NCBI GenBank assembly: GCA_021234155.1
Contig: JAJEKV010000170.1
Location: forward strand, 62,001 to 126,000
Direction: 5' to 3'
Length of the DNA stretch: 64,000 nt
DNA from: Isoetes taiwanensis
Lineage: Eukaryota > Streptophyta > Lycopodiopsida > Isoetales > Isoetaceae
In this document: piece after piece, positions 9,759 to 21,412 of the stretch
Position numbering within the stretch: position 1 is the stretch's first letter
How the letters are laid out: every line of letters starts with the position of its first letter
Notes under the pieces: model-generated
What the model saw: only the letters and a program-made list of their open reading frames with translations
Databases searched by the model: none
What the model was told of the DNA's origin: nothing
Translations under genes and position numbers: made by a program

Positions 9759-11209
9759 GAGATACGCCTTATTTCTTTTGGATAGATGCACGGCTGCGCT
9801 GCGCCAGTAGGAGGAACAATTTGACTGCAGAAGATTCAGGTTCGATTGAGTATTTTGCCGATTTTGCACCATTATTTGTGTGTTGACAGATTTTCTGTTT
9901 GTTCAAGCAAGCAGATTTGGCCACTGCTTCAAGATGCACCAAATCGATTGGGTCTCTAAAGATTGCACTCCAAAGATCACGCTATTATTCTATAGCTCCT
10001 TAAACACTTTAGAATCTAACCCAATCATTTATTCTTTTTTCTCTGCAAAAAGCTGCAGCATTTCTTTATCCTCAAAGGAGTTTCGTGGATTTTCTTGCAG
10101 TTGTGCTAGGTTTATTCCATCTATCACCCCAAGTCTCATCGCTCGAGCCAGGTAATACTTTGGCAAGGACTTTTGGGTTGTTTTCAGGTGGATCATATGT
10201 GACGAACCTGCATGGATTTAGGATTAGAAGGGTTTTCTCTACGGCAAGGAATCCATCGGCAAGGAGTGCATGCTATATTTGTAGCCACATGTTATCACGG
10301 TGGATTTGATGCAGTTTGTCCAGTTGAGAAACAAGCAGCAAACCATTTTTTGCTTGATGCTTCTGGCGTCCAAGGTCCCTCTGCATTATTTTCGGGATCC
10401 CTATGTGAAGGCATCGACATCTATAATGGCTCTCAATTGTTCAGATGGCGCTATGAATACCTGGGCAAGAATTGTTGGAAGAGGACCTTCAATTACGCCA
10501 TATTTTACACCAGAGCAAGGCAAGACCCCATATTTTACATTAGAGCAAGCCAAGATTTTTAAAACCTGTTGGCTGGGATGAAGCTTTGGTTAGTGCATTA
10601 TCTACAATCATGGGCTTCCACACTCTGGGTTCATTGTTTGTGTAAGTTTTATTTCGATAGGTTTGTTTATTATCATGCTGCATATATTGTCGGTTTTCTT
10701 GCTAAGCAGATCGGTATGGCAAGACAGAAGACAGGCTGTTTTTGAAAAGCAAGACATAAAGCTACATGAAGCTGCATTGTATGGATCTAAAGCGATGATG
10801 TAGGTATGCAACATTTACCTGCATTATGTAGTTTATTTACATTTGTAAATGTAAACATTTATTACTTACAGAAAGACTTTTATTTCCATTATAAACAGAG
10901 GCAAAATTTTCCATCTAGCTCGAGCTAGAGAATGATAATGATGTAACTTTTCTTTGAGATTTGACAGATTTGTGTGCAATCTAGATGTCATGCTCTGCAG
11001 ACTTTTATGCAACACATGTCACATTGTAGAACAGAAGATTGACATTCTATTAAGAGATCATTGTAGGTAGATTACATCCTATTCACATTTTGTACTTTTT
11101 CTATGATTTAATTTCTATGGTTTTTACATTACTATGGTTGAAAGAAATCCAGAAATGAAGAATTTGGCCCTTCCTATGATTTCGAGTAGTAAGGACTCAA
11201 AAATCATTC

Positions 11210-11292
11210 CGACAAACATGGCATGGCTGCATGAAGGTTCAATTAACATTCCCCGACAAACATGGCATGGCTGCATGAAGGTTCGACTAACA
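11210..11292 (+). repeat. 42-bp tandem duplication in Helitron 1
   Basis: CCGACAAACATGGCATGGCT plus ...GAAGGTTC(A/G)A is present twice. It shares the ACAAACATGGCATGG core with the repeat near 9700. Confidence 0.75.
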
Positions 11293-11534
11293 TTCTTCTC
11301 CATCTCTTATCTATCTGAGATATTCCTGCTGCAAGGAGATATTCTCTTTCCTGTTTATGGTTCATCAGCCAGGTGAGGAAGCAGCTTTATTTTTTTCCTA
11401 ATTTCCTTATTCTTCGAAACTGCTCTGCTCTAATTAGTCTTCTTCTTCAAGCAGTCCTCTAATTAGTCTTCTTCTTCAAGCAGTCCTGATTGGTCCACAT
11501 TATGTCCTTATAATAACAATGTGTCATGGAAAAA

Positions 11535-11670
11535 TCCTATTGTTTAAATTCGGTTTTTCCGAGGTCCCGAAAAGTTTTTGGATTTTTGAGTTGGTTTATT
11601 TGTCTAAGGTTTGGGTTTATTTTATGTGCCGGCAAAGTTTTCAGGTGAGCCAAAAATCGGGAAGAAAAAA
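11535..11670 (+). mobile_element. Possible second (nested) Helitron 5' end
   Basis: Begins A|TCCTATTGTTTAAATTCGG and continues with TTTTTCCG...GAAAAGTTTTTGGA. It aligns to the first roughly 60 bp of Helitron 1 (TC...TTGTTAATTTGGG...TTTTCCGG...GAAAAGTTTTTGGA) and again follows an A. This suggests a related element inserted here, or a second usable 5' terminus sharing the one 3' end at 17532. Confidence 0.45.
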
Positions 11671-11726
11671 ATAGGGCCTCGACCAAGGGGAAAAAAAAAA
11701 TAGAGGAGTGCTCGATGGAGGCGAGC

Positions 11727-11980
11727 AAAACCCAAACGAGGTTTCTTCGTGGGATTCAGGCATGGAAATCCGACTCATAGGAATAGCTGTGCCTTGCTTT
11801 CAGACCTACGCTCCAGCTTCGCTGAAACTATAAAGGTATCACACTTTTTGTGGGTAGAAAAACCCAAACGAGGCTTCTTCATGGGATTCAGCCAAAGCAG
11901 ATGGAAATCCGACTCATAGGAATAGCTGTGCCTTGCTTTCAGACCTACGTTCCAGCTTCGCTGCAACTATAAAGGTATCA
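11727..11980 (+). repeat. About 115-bp tandem duplication in Helitron 1
   Basis: Two copies (11727-11841 and 11859-11980) share AAACCCAAACGAGG(T/C)TTCTTC and end CTATAAAGGTATCA, with about 95% identity. The second has a short CCAAAGCAG insertion. No coding function recognised. Confidence 0.8.
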
Positions 11981-12291
11981 TAGTTTTAAACTGGCTTCTG
12001 TAAGTTTCTTTTTCAATCATTTTCTTCCTCTCGAATTTCTATCTTCATGAACGGGATGTTTCCTGCTAGAATAGCCTCAACGGTATGGAAGCTTAGCTGG
12101 TAGCAATTTCGTTGCACAAAAACGCACTCTTCATTAAGTTCTTAGACTATATCTGGAAGCTCAATTTCGTTTTTATTTCAGGTACATCCATAGCTCATGT
12201 AGGTGATCCGAGATCCATATAAATGCTGCAATTGCAATTATATTGCTTATTCATATTGGCATGGACAACATCTATCTACCCGCCACATGCA

Positions 12292-12585
12292 TTAGACGAA
12301 ATCTGCCATAGATCCGGCTTCGACTTTAGTTCTATGCATAGCCAGGGTTCTAAGGAATTCTGTTCTCATCTCAGGTTTTATGCTTCCCATAATTTTTAAG
12401 ATTGATGCCTCTACATGTTGTTTTCCAGAATCAATGGTGTTGGAGGCCGAATTGGCTAGATACTGTCTGGCATGAATCCTAGCATGAAGAATGAGCTCAC
12501 TCCCTACCTGATTGACTATGAATACCATGCAGATTAAATCATATGGAGATTTGCTATTAATTGTGGTAGCAGATTGGCTATGCAC
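12292..12585 (-). other. Possible captured gene fragment in Helitron 1
   Basis: A 97-codon minus-strand ORF has a protein-like composition (for example MGSIKPEMRTEFLRTLAMHR) but no family I recognise. It is flanked by TTTCAGGT- and CAGGTAC-like words that could be splice sites on either strand. Helitrons commonly carry host exons. Evidence is composition only. Confidence 0.2.
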
Positions 12586-13079
12586 TAAGCAAGAATAGGT
12601 GGGTAAATGATTATCTTTGTCCCATTATTTTTTCTTCTTGCTAACATTCTTCCTTAGCCCTTAGGTTTTAGGTTTTACTGATATCTCTTTCTTCGATTCT
12701 GTTCCAGGGTAAGATGAGAAGCAAATGGGAAAATCAAAGCCGAACTTTTGACTACTTTACGCTAGGCAACGATTTTCTTCTCCAGCCCATTGTTTTTGTC
12801 AACTGCAAGGGTGCCCCTTAGCCGGTGAGGTAAGTAGAACTAATTCATTTTGTTACTTTTCCCACTCAAATCATGGCTTCTCTGTGAGAAGATTGGCCTG
12901 ATCCTCTACGATAGGTTGTATCATTCTACTTAGATCTTGCTTGATTTTATAGTATGGCATGATTTATTGTATGGCTGCTTGATTCTTATTTCCACGATTA
13001 TAGCACTGGAGCTCATGATATCAATCAAGATTCAACCCAGCCATGGAGTCCACAATGCTCTCGATATGAATTTTTGCTC

Positions 13080-13564
13080 CAACATATTAGCTATCGTTTG
13101 TACAAGGTAAACTTTAGGTTAAATTGGGCTTCTCTCATGGTTCTTACTGTTATCAATCTGGACATATAAGACATGGATATTCCCAAGGCAGAGCTTTCTT
13201 ACCTTAATTATTTCTGAATTCAATTTAGGACTGCTCAGTTAAGATGGTAGGTTATGCAGTCTGTTGGAAGCTTTGTTTTGTCCTAAAGTTTTTATCTGTT
13301 CATCTGCTTATGGCCTTGCTAGATAAAAAAAACGCCTTCATTCAACCCATCTGTGTTTGGTGGCTATTGGTCTGAGACAGGTCCTTCTCATGGGATGAAA
13401 GTGAAAATCAAGCTTGGTTTTTTGATTTCTCAATACTGATAGAAAATCTCCAGGTCCAGTTGGCTCAGTTGGCTTGCTTCACCAACATATTAGCTGTCAT
13501 TTGTACAAGGTAAACTTTAGGTTAAATTCAGCTTCTCTCATGGTTCTTACTGTTATCAATCTGG
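13080..13564 (+). repeat. Spaced direct repeat, 82 bp, in Helitron 1
   Basis: CCAACATATTAGCT(A/G)TC through TGTTATCAATCTGG occurs at 13080-13161 and 13483-13564 with about 95% identity, separated by about 320 bp. Confidence 0.8.
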
Positions 13565-13911
13565 TACCAGTTTTGCAGTGCCATGGTTGCAGTGGGAGTA
13601 GTGCCATGGTTGCAATGGAGTAGTATTGTAAGCGAATGGATGTTGCACGCAGAGATTTGAATCACATGAGTAGTTGTAAAAGTCTGTGACAGATATTTAA
13701 GTCTTCTTTCCCTTATATCATTTTCACAAATAGCATTTTTCGTTATTGATTCAATTAGATTGTGCATTTCAACAGGAAATTGCAGATACCATTGATGCAC
13801 TTTCAACCTATATGTTAAATCGATGAAGTATCGTGAAACAAAGGTGATGGCATCAGCAAGTCTGGAGCACATGAATAAAGGTAGGCATTGACAGGATATC
13901 ACAAAAATCAC

Positions 13912-13950
13912 TATGTTATGTTATGTTATGTTATGTTATGTTATGTTATG
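13912..13950. repeat. (ATGTT)n microsatellite
   Basis: About seven perfect copies of ATGTT. A simple repeat inside Helitron 1. Confidence 0.9.
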
Positions 13951-16900
13951 CAGGAGGGTTATAAGAATATCCTCCGTTGATTTATTATATTTGCAGGTGA
14001 TAGCTCTACTTTAGAATGATTGTTTTTGTAATTTATATCATAGATATGCTGTTAAATAAGAATAGAGTGAATTGTCTTTCTCTTTCCGTTGATAGGTAGG
14101 TAAACCACCATCTTTAGTCTTGATTTCTTAACAAGGATCAAGTTGTTGTGGCATGCATGTTACCTATATTCTTTATTCGATCTTCAGTTTTCATCTTTGG
14201 CATTTATAGTCATGAAACCACTTTGTAGATATAGGATGCTGCATCAAGCGAGTGACAAAGGATTATCTGAATTAAGGTAAATTTCTTTGATTTGTGGTGG
14301 CTGAGCATCTTATGGTTATCTAGCATACTCTGGCCTGTTAGATGCATTGCATTCTAAGTGGTACCTATTTGTTGTGTTTAGGGTTGTCAACAGATGCCAG
14401 ATGGTTTTATCATGCATTGCTTTTTTCATGTAACTGTCATGAACCTAGATTTTCACATGCTTTGAAGCATTCTATCTCATCTTAGTTAGGGGATTCATTA
14501 CTCTCAGCTTGAAAAAAGCGCATGTGCAGCAAAGAGTATGTATCAGTCTTTGAGATAATTAATTCTTCTGGACCTTTTAGTGATAGTCTGCCATTTCACG
14601 GTACAGTGAAGCATCCGGTTTTATCATTGAAATGGTAATGCATATGCCGTTTGTTAAATACCTAAGGTCATATATCCAAGTAGCAACATTTTCACCATTA
14701 TTTTCAGAGGAAGTGCCTGTTCAGGGGACATCATGCTACAATTTTTGCTTATAGATCCACCAAAATGGCAAAAGACTTTAATGTTATTCCTTAAGAAAAA
14801 TGTCCTCTTTGATACTAGGATTCTAGAGTGAGGATGGAAACCCCAGACCAGTGGCTTTGCCCTAGATGTAAACATCTGGACCAAAATTAGAGCCTTATAT
14901 TATGAATTATAGATGTACAAGTGTTATTAGTTGCTAGATTCCAAATCAAAAACCTGGCATGAATGGAGCACTGCATGTTTTTCGAGAAGAATTACCTCCT
15001 TCAAACACGCTCTCTACGAGGTGAGAAAACCATATCAATTTCTTCATCTAACTTCGCATAAGAGAGACAACCAATTTATTTGAAAGCTCTTAAACTCCTT
15101 CAGCTCACTGCCAAGTTCTCGCTTATGGCAGGTCAATGGTTTGAAGTAAGAGCGAGCTTATTTAATTAAATGAGGTGCATATGCTAGGTCTAAACTCCAT
15201 ATCCTGTTGTCCAAAATAAATTTAACTGACTAGATTTTTAATCCTGGGTTTACCTTTATTCAAGTCTGTAGGTAGATGAGGGAAAGAGGCCCTCTCATAC
15301 AGGGAGAGAAGTTGTCTCATTACAAAATCAAATGAATACCCTCAACTTTGGCAGGCGTGAAAGGCTGGCTATTTTTATATTTGTGTCGTGCATGAAATCA
15401 TGTTGGAGCAGAATGTATGCTCTGCCTGCAGTAATCATTTGGAGCAAGTAAGTATTGTCCTGTGTAGTTCTCATCCTTTTTACCCTAGGCCTCAAATCTC
15501 AATAAAAGCAAGATCCATAATATGCTCTTGCTTTGGCTTGCAGGGTTGCCTCAAAGAAGATTGGAGTCTGTCGATATTGAAATGCAAAGCCATGCTTTTT
15601 GTTGTTTTCCAAGGACAAGGTTTCACGCATACACAAGTACAGTAACTATTGTTGTTGCCCGGTTGAGATGTTATTAGACCATTTGGTGGTTTTATATTCA
15701 CATGATATAAGAACAAGCTGTTTTTACGTTTCATAGATCATGATCATGATATCGCTATGATAACTTCTATGGAACATGACTTAGTTACGTCCATATTATT
15801 CTTTATATTGGCTATTCCAGGTTTATACGATTTCTTACGTCATTTCAGGTTCGTTATGAAACTGCCTATGGCCAATGCAGAATTTAAATGCTTCCTTAAT
15901 TGCATGAAGAGTTTTGGGTCTTCTATCGCGACGTACATGCTCTCCAAATTTAGAAGCCTATAGTTTGTAGTGTTCGTCTCTTTAAAGGGAGCCATTAATT
16001 TCAAGGATCTATCCCCCGTTGCATGGAATCACAAGTTGTGAAGAGACTAAAGGAGGGACCGGAATGGCCCTCAAATTTTCGCAATTGAGGTAAATATTAA
16101 GTTTATCCAATCTGTTATGTTTATACTTTTGAGATTTATCTAGCATCAAAGCTTCCCTTGGTGGAGAGCCTTTATTGTCACAATGAGAAATATGAAACTG
16201 ACCACAATCGCACACTATTTTTTTGTGTTTTATATTATACATATATACCCTTCACAGACCTAAAGTACCCATGTCTACCACTCCACTATCCAAAAATTGC
16301 TCAGAACTTTAGACTTCATTTCGCTCCCATTGCTACATGTGTACATCTTAGGCAATAAAAAATTGAACAGTTCCAAAAATCTCTCTCTACGAGGTGCAAA
16401 TTGCACCATAACGTAGACTTATTACATGGAATTTAATATTACATTGAAAATGCTATAACATATAATAATGCATCTAAATGATAATACGTGGCAACATCTA
16501 TAGCATAAATCAATGTCGGATAATTTTCAGATTCCCATAAGAGAGCAAAGAGAGCAAAGATTAGCATATGGACACCAATGTCACATAATTTTTAAATTGT
16601 CATAACAGAGCAAACATTAGCATATGGACGCTGTTAGGTCAAAAGATAACTATGTATTTGTTTCAAATAATTTGCTCTTGCAAAATGATGTTAATGATGT
16701 TGCAAAATGATGTTAATGATGTTGACGAGTATCTAGGAATTTGCTAATGAGAACATTCAAGTATTGACTTATACTAAAGGGAACATGGACCACGATCGCG
16801 TAAATACAACTTGGCATTCTCCAATACAACCCAATACTGTCTTTTTATTCTATTTCTTTCTTTCCGTTTCCATTTTCACTCTCTTCAGCTTTGTATACAT

Positions 16901-17503
16901 CCAGTAATATACAAATATGTGTCACCTCAAAACTACATCATAGAATGCTAAGAACACACATGTTCCTACATTCCATCATTCACTTATCTCAAAACTTCAA
17001 AGCTACGCTCACTATCTAGCAAAACATTCCTATCCCAGCGGCATTAACAATTTCATCAGCTATGATTATTACTTATCGTAACTATTCCATTCCAAAGATC
17101 CTATTATTTTTCCGTGCCACAACGCAGGCTCCAAGATCACCAACACACAAGTGCAATCAATCAATATATTGCATATCACTTCACTCGGACTCTACAAAAT
17201 CTTCACAATTACTACAGCCATATCAACATGCGCTTCCCTAGCATAGCCGATTCCAGATACTTCTATCCCTCTCAAAGCATTGACAATACCAACCACTCCA
17301 AGCCAATAGTCCTTTATAACGTCACAAATTTGAATTCTAATTCATCTCAACTACTTCCATATCAGAACACAACAAAATCTAAGTATTTGTACGTAGTCCA
17401 ACGAAATGCAACATACACAAAATTAATGAATTACCCTTGCCCCCGTAACCGCCATTCATTGTTCTACCCAACCATCACACAACGATCTCTTCAAATCTTC
17501 AAA

Positions 17504-17532
17504 AGCCCGGCAACGCCGGGCACTATAACTAG
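17504..17532 (+). other. Helitron 1 3' terminal hairpin and CTAG end
   Basis: Perfect 7-bp stem GCCCGGC/GCCGGGC with loop AAC, followed 11 bases later by the CTAG end and a T. This is the rolling-circle termination signal expected for Helitrons. Confidence 0.8.
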
Positions 17533-17606
17533 TTATTACTAATTCTCTCTTATATCACATAAAATGTGAGTAGAATTGGAAAATTTTAATTGCTCATTTG
17601 TGTGTT

Positions 17607-17679
17607 GCCGTTCTAGCTCAGTTGGTAGAGCGCAAGGCTTTTAACCTTGTAGTCGTGGGTTTGAGTCTCCCGGATGGCG
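17607..17679 (+). tRNA. trnK-UUU: tRNA-Lys(TTT), copy 6, T-loop variant
   Basis: Same variant as copy 5 (GGTTTGAGTCT box B). Directly follows Helitron 1 and precedes retroposon copy 1 by 63 bp. Confidence 0.65.
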
Positions 17680-17741
17680 ATTAGATATGGATTTTAATTT
17701 GTGTATGCTTAATTTAAAACAGCTTAATATACACATTCAAG

Positions 17742-19281
17742 TTTTTTTTTTTTTTTTTTTTTTTTTTTGTAGGCAAGCTTTTTTAATTTTCTATTAATCT
17801 TAAAGACATAGTACACGACCTTATTGGAGTAGGCTCCACAATAGGCCAGATGAAAATATTTGCAAGAACAATGGTCTACCAGATGGGAAAAATCGTCGCA
17901 GTTCACACCAATCCAAGATAAGAATCTGAAGAGTAGTACTGTCCCTTCAATTTCAAGCAAGAATGCAGCCACTATAGATTCTACAAACATGGCCCTTTGA
18001 AGCTCCAACACCGACAAATGCAAGCAAATGGAGAGCTTAGGCGAGAAAGTGTCATACCATGCGTTAACTTGACCTGGAAGTCATCCAGCATTGCAATACT
18101 ATAAGAGCTCGGCACCCCTTTCCAATCCTGTACTAGGGAGTGAGTTCGTGACTCCATCTTCCTGCTTTGCAAGAACTCAGACAGGTCTACCTCAAGGAGG
18201 TGGTCTACTTACTCTTCTAGTGCTCCTCCACACACTGGCATAGGCCACATCTGCAGTATGATTAAAGGAACCAAGGTCTCCCACCCAAGGCTTCTTTAAA
18301 TGGCCTTCTTCTTTGCTCTACTTATCTGTTTCTGTACTACCTGCAGATACTAATCTCCCCTAGCTGGGATAGGGATGGACGAACTCTAGAATAGCTCAAC
18401 CAAAGTGCACTTCAAAGTACTAGATTGCAGTTCACAGCCAAAGACAGACCCAACAGACCTATATTCCATGAAAATCCACCCTCCTAAGTCCCTCGAAGGC
18501 CCAGCCAACAAGATCTGCAGCTCCAGCGACATGCTTCAATAGTTCAAAAGAGGGCAGCTTAATATGTCTAGAGGCATATGAATCCATCATTAGCTATCCC
18601 ACTGTCTTCCCATACATTAAGTTGCACAAAGCCAAGATAGTCTACAGTCCTTGTCAGATTTTGAATAAAATCAAAGCAAGCAACCCGAAAGCTCCAGTAT
18701 TCCAGGATATAATGGCATTCCGTGATTCTATAACTGCAGTAAGTGCAGTTGCAAGCCGCAAGGAGTGCAGCCTTCCTCTGCAATGAGTGCAGCATGAAGT
18801 CTAAGTCTGCCATAGTATGCAAATTTGGAAGATAGCCAGAACTGAATGACCAAGCTTAAATACCGTTCAAAATCTCGCAGCACTAGCCCGACAAAAGAAA
18901 AACAGATGGACCTTAAGCAATCAAACACCTGATGCTCTGAGGCATAAACCGTTTTCCAAATGCTTGCTAGATGCTACCTAATGCTGATCTAGACTCAAAA
19001 CAATGGCAGAAGCATGAGAACTGATTCTTACCCAGTCAGGTCTGGACAAACAGAGGAAAGATCCAAGAACAGCGGCCATGTCTTGAAAGCAGAACCCCTA
19101 TTGCCAAGATCCGATGAAGACCAAGTAGATGAGGGCCCTGGAGCATCAGCCATGGTCTGGCAAGACAGCAGCAGGCATTAGCACTGCTCTTCCAGCCATA
19201 TTCATCCGACTCTGGAGCTCAAGGCCTCGGGCGGCCGCCGCCGCCGCCCTAACTAGCGGCTAGGGTTCGGGCCATCTTTTT
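17742..19281 (-). mobile_element. Poly(A) retroposon, copy 1
   Basis: Minus-strand insertion of about 1.54 kb with a poly(A) tail (27 T on the plus strand at 17742-17768) and a 10-bp target duplication CACATTCAAG at 17732-17741 and 19282-19291. These are the marks of target-primed reverse transcription. Read in its own sense it starts AAAAAGATGGCCCGAACCCT, has a GCC-repeat-rich leader and then about 1.4 kb without a long frame. It could be a processed copy of a host transcript or a short LINE-like element. No protein family recognised. An 84-codon ORF is kept in all three copies (here 18568-18822). Confidence 0.8.
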
Positions 19282-19963
19282 CACATTCAAGTTGTTCATA
19301 TCTTGTCGAGAGACATTTGAGCTTCGGAATCCCTTACTCAAAGGCTGCTACTGCCAAGTTGCCAGTTGCTACTGCCAAGTTTGTCTCCTCCCAAGCAGCT
19401 ACAAAAAAGAATGCTAATCTCAGCTTGGATTTCTTCGAAGTTCGATCTTGGCTTTTCATGCTATTTGGGCTCCTTACAAAGTACTCATATATGTACCTAT
19501 GTTGTGCATTAGCCTTAACAGACAATCACTTTTAGGAATTGGGTTAGGAAGCACTACAACACTGCTTAAAGCCAAGTTGCATTCCTTCAAAGAAAGTACT
19601 AGAAAGGTTGCTTTAGATTCCTTCGAGTCTATAATGAGCATATCATGATAATTAGGCTTCTTATAGATTATGGTTTATACGACAAAAAACACGAGTGTGG
19701 GGCAATTAGAACTGTGTATTGATCTAAATAAGGATCAAGTTGAAATTGTAGAGCTTTTAGGTTGAACTCAATTGGATATCCTATAGGGACTTGGAGATCT
19801 AAAAGGTCACATCCGTGCTGTAGTTGCCACTCTAATCAAGCTAATGTTGGGCATAAGAGAACTGTACTATGTATAGTATCCCTGATTCATATATTTGAAA
19901 GTATGTACAAATAGTGCTTTCATTTGTACATTACGTTAAATTTGTTTTCACTATATATCACTT

Positions 19964-20036
19964 GCCGTCCTAGCTCAGTTGGTAGAGCGCAAGGCTCTTA
20001 ACCTTGTGGTCGGGGGTTCGAGCTCCCTGGATGGCG
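19964..20036 (+). tRNA. trnK-CUU: tRNA-Lys(CTT), copy 7
   Basis: 73 nt. The T stem GGGGG/TCCCT pairs with two G-U wobbles. Otherwise as copy 1, without the extra G. Confidence 0.78.
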
Positions 20037-20170
20037 ATGGGCAGAAAATGTTTATCGATGTTATGATTCAATGATCTCACATATTGCACAAACTTCGTTT
20101 CTTCATCTCTCTTATATCACATAAAATGTGAGTAGAATTATAGAAAATTTTAATTGCTCATTTGTGTGTT

Positions 20171-20243
20171 GCCGTTCTAGCTCAGTTGGTAGAGCGCAAG
20201 GCTTTTAACCTTGTGGTCGTGGGTTCGAGTCCCCCGGATGGCG
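20171..20243 (+). tRNA. trnK-UUU: tRNA-Lys(TTT), copy 7
   Basis: Canonical form, identical to TTT copy 1. The unit lacks the retroposon. TTTT lies about 13 bases downstream. Confidence 0.85.
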
Positions 20244-20975
20244 ATTAGATATGGATTTTAATTTGTGTATGCTTAATTTAAAATAGCTTAATATACACAT
20301 TCAAGTTGTTCATATCTTGTCGAGAGACATTTGAGCTTCGGAATCCCTTACTCAAAGGCTGCTACTGCCAAGTTGCCAGTTGCTAATGCCAAGTTTGTCT
20401 CCTCCCAAGCAGCTACAAAAAAGAATGCTAATCTCAGCTTGGATTTCTTCGAGTTCGATGCGAACTGCTCATGCTATTTGGGCTCCTTACAAAGTACTCA
20501 TATATGTACCTATGTTGTGCATTAGCCTTAACAGACAATCACTTTTAGGAATTGGGTTAGGAAGCACTACAAAGCTGCTTAAAGCCAAGTTGCATTCCTT
20601 CAAAGAAAGTACTAGAAAGGTTGCTTTAGATTCCTTCGAGTCTATAATGAGCATATCATGATAATTAGGCTTCTTATAGATTATGGTTTATACGACAAAA
20701 ACACGAGTGTGGGGCAATTAGAACTGTGTATTGATCTAAATAAGGATCAAGTTGAAATTGTAGAGCTTTTAGGTTGAACTCAATTGGATATCCTATAGGG
20801 ACTTGGAGATCTAAAAGGTCACATCCGTGCTGTAGTTGCCACTCTAATCAAGCTAATGTTGGGCATAAGAGAACTGTACTATGTATAGTCTCCCTGATTC
20901 ATATATTTGAAAGTATGTACAAATAGTGCTTTCATTTGTACATTACGTTAAATTTGTTTTCACTATATATCACTT

Positions 20976-21049
20976 GCCGTCCTAGCTCAGTTGGTAGAGC
21001 GCAAGGCTCTTAACCTTGTGGTCGGGGGGTTCGAGCCCCCCGGATGGCG
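20976..21049 (+). tRNA. trnK-CUU: tRNA-Lys(CTT), copy 8
   Basis: Identical to copy 1 (74 nt). Confidence 0.88.
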
Positions 21050-21194
21050 ATGGGTTGAAAATGTTTATCGATGTTATGATTCAATGATCTCACATATTGC
21101 ACAAACTTCGTTTCTTCATATTATCACTAATTCTCTCTTATATCACATAAAATGTGAGTAGAATTGGAAAATTTTAATTGCTCATTTGTGTGTT

Positions 21195-21267
21195 GCCGTT
21201 CTAGCTCAGTTGGTAGAGCGCAAGGCTTTTAACCTTGTAGTCGTGGGTTTGAGTCTCCCGGATGGCG
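21195..21267 (+). tRNA. trnK-UUU: tRNA-Lys(TTT), copy 8, T-loop variant
   Basis: Variant T arm as in copies 5 and 6. Retroposon copy 2 begins 63 bp downstream. Confidence 0.65.
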
Positions 21268-21329
21268 ATTAGATATGGATTTTAATTTGTGTATGCTTAA
21301 TTTAAAACAGCTTAATATACACATTCAAG

Positions 21330-21376
21330 TTTTTTTTTTTTTTTTTTTTTTTTTATTTTAAAAATTTTTATTTTAA

Positions 21377-21412
<36 letters not shown>

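Larger units (their letters stand above)
9430..17532 (+). mobile_element. Helitron 1, non-autonomous, 8.1 kb
   Basis: Helitrons insert between A and T, start with TC, and end with CTRR preceded by a hairpin; all of this is visible. The left flank ends TTCTTCATA and the element starts TCAACTTTG. The right end has hairpin GCCCGGCAACGCCGGGC, then ACTATAACTAG, then T of the target. Removing the element rejoins TTCTTCATA to TTAT(T/C)ACTAATTCTC, which is the array sequence seen whole at 21112-21135, apart from one base. No ORF longer than 142 codons and no Rep/helicase motif was found, so it is non-autonomous or a composite. Inside are intron-like and exon-like stretches, consistent with gene-fragment capture, and several short tandem duplications. 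The insertion lies 74 bp upstream of the next tRNA-Lys(TTT). Confidence 0.82.

Noticed and set aside
15960-15980. TTTGTAGTG as the missing inverted CACTA end
   Set aside because: The adjoining bases do not match the inverted complement of the terminus at 410, and the site lies inside Helitron 1.
17114-17542. 142-codon ORF at the right end of Helitron 1
   Set aside because: It runs through the Helitron terminus into array DNA, has biased composition and matches no known family.
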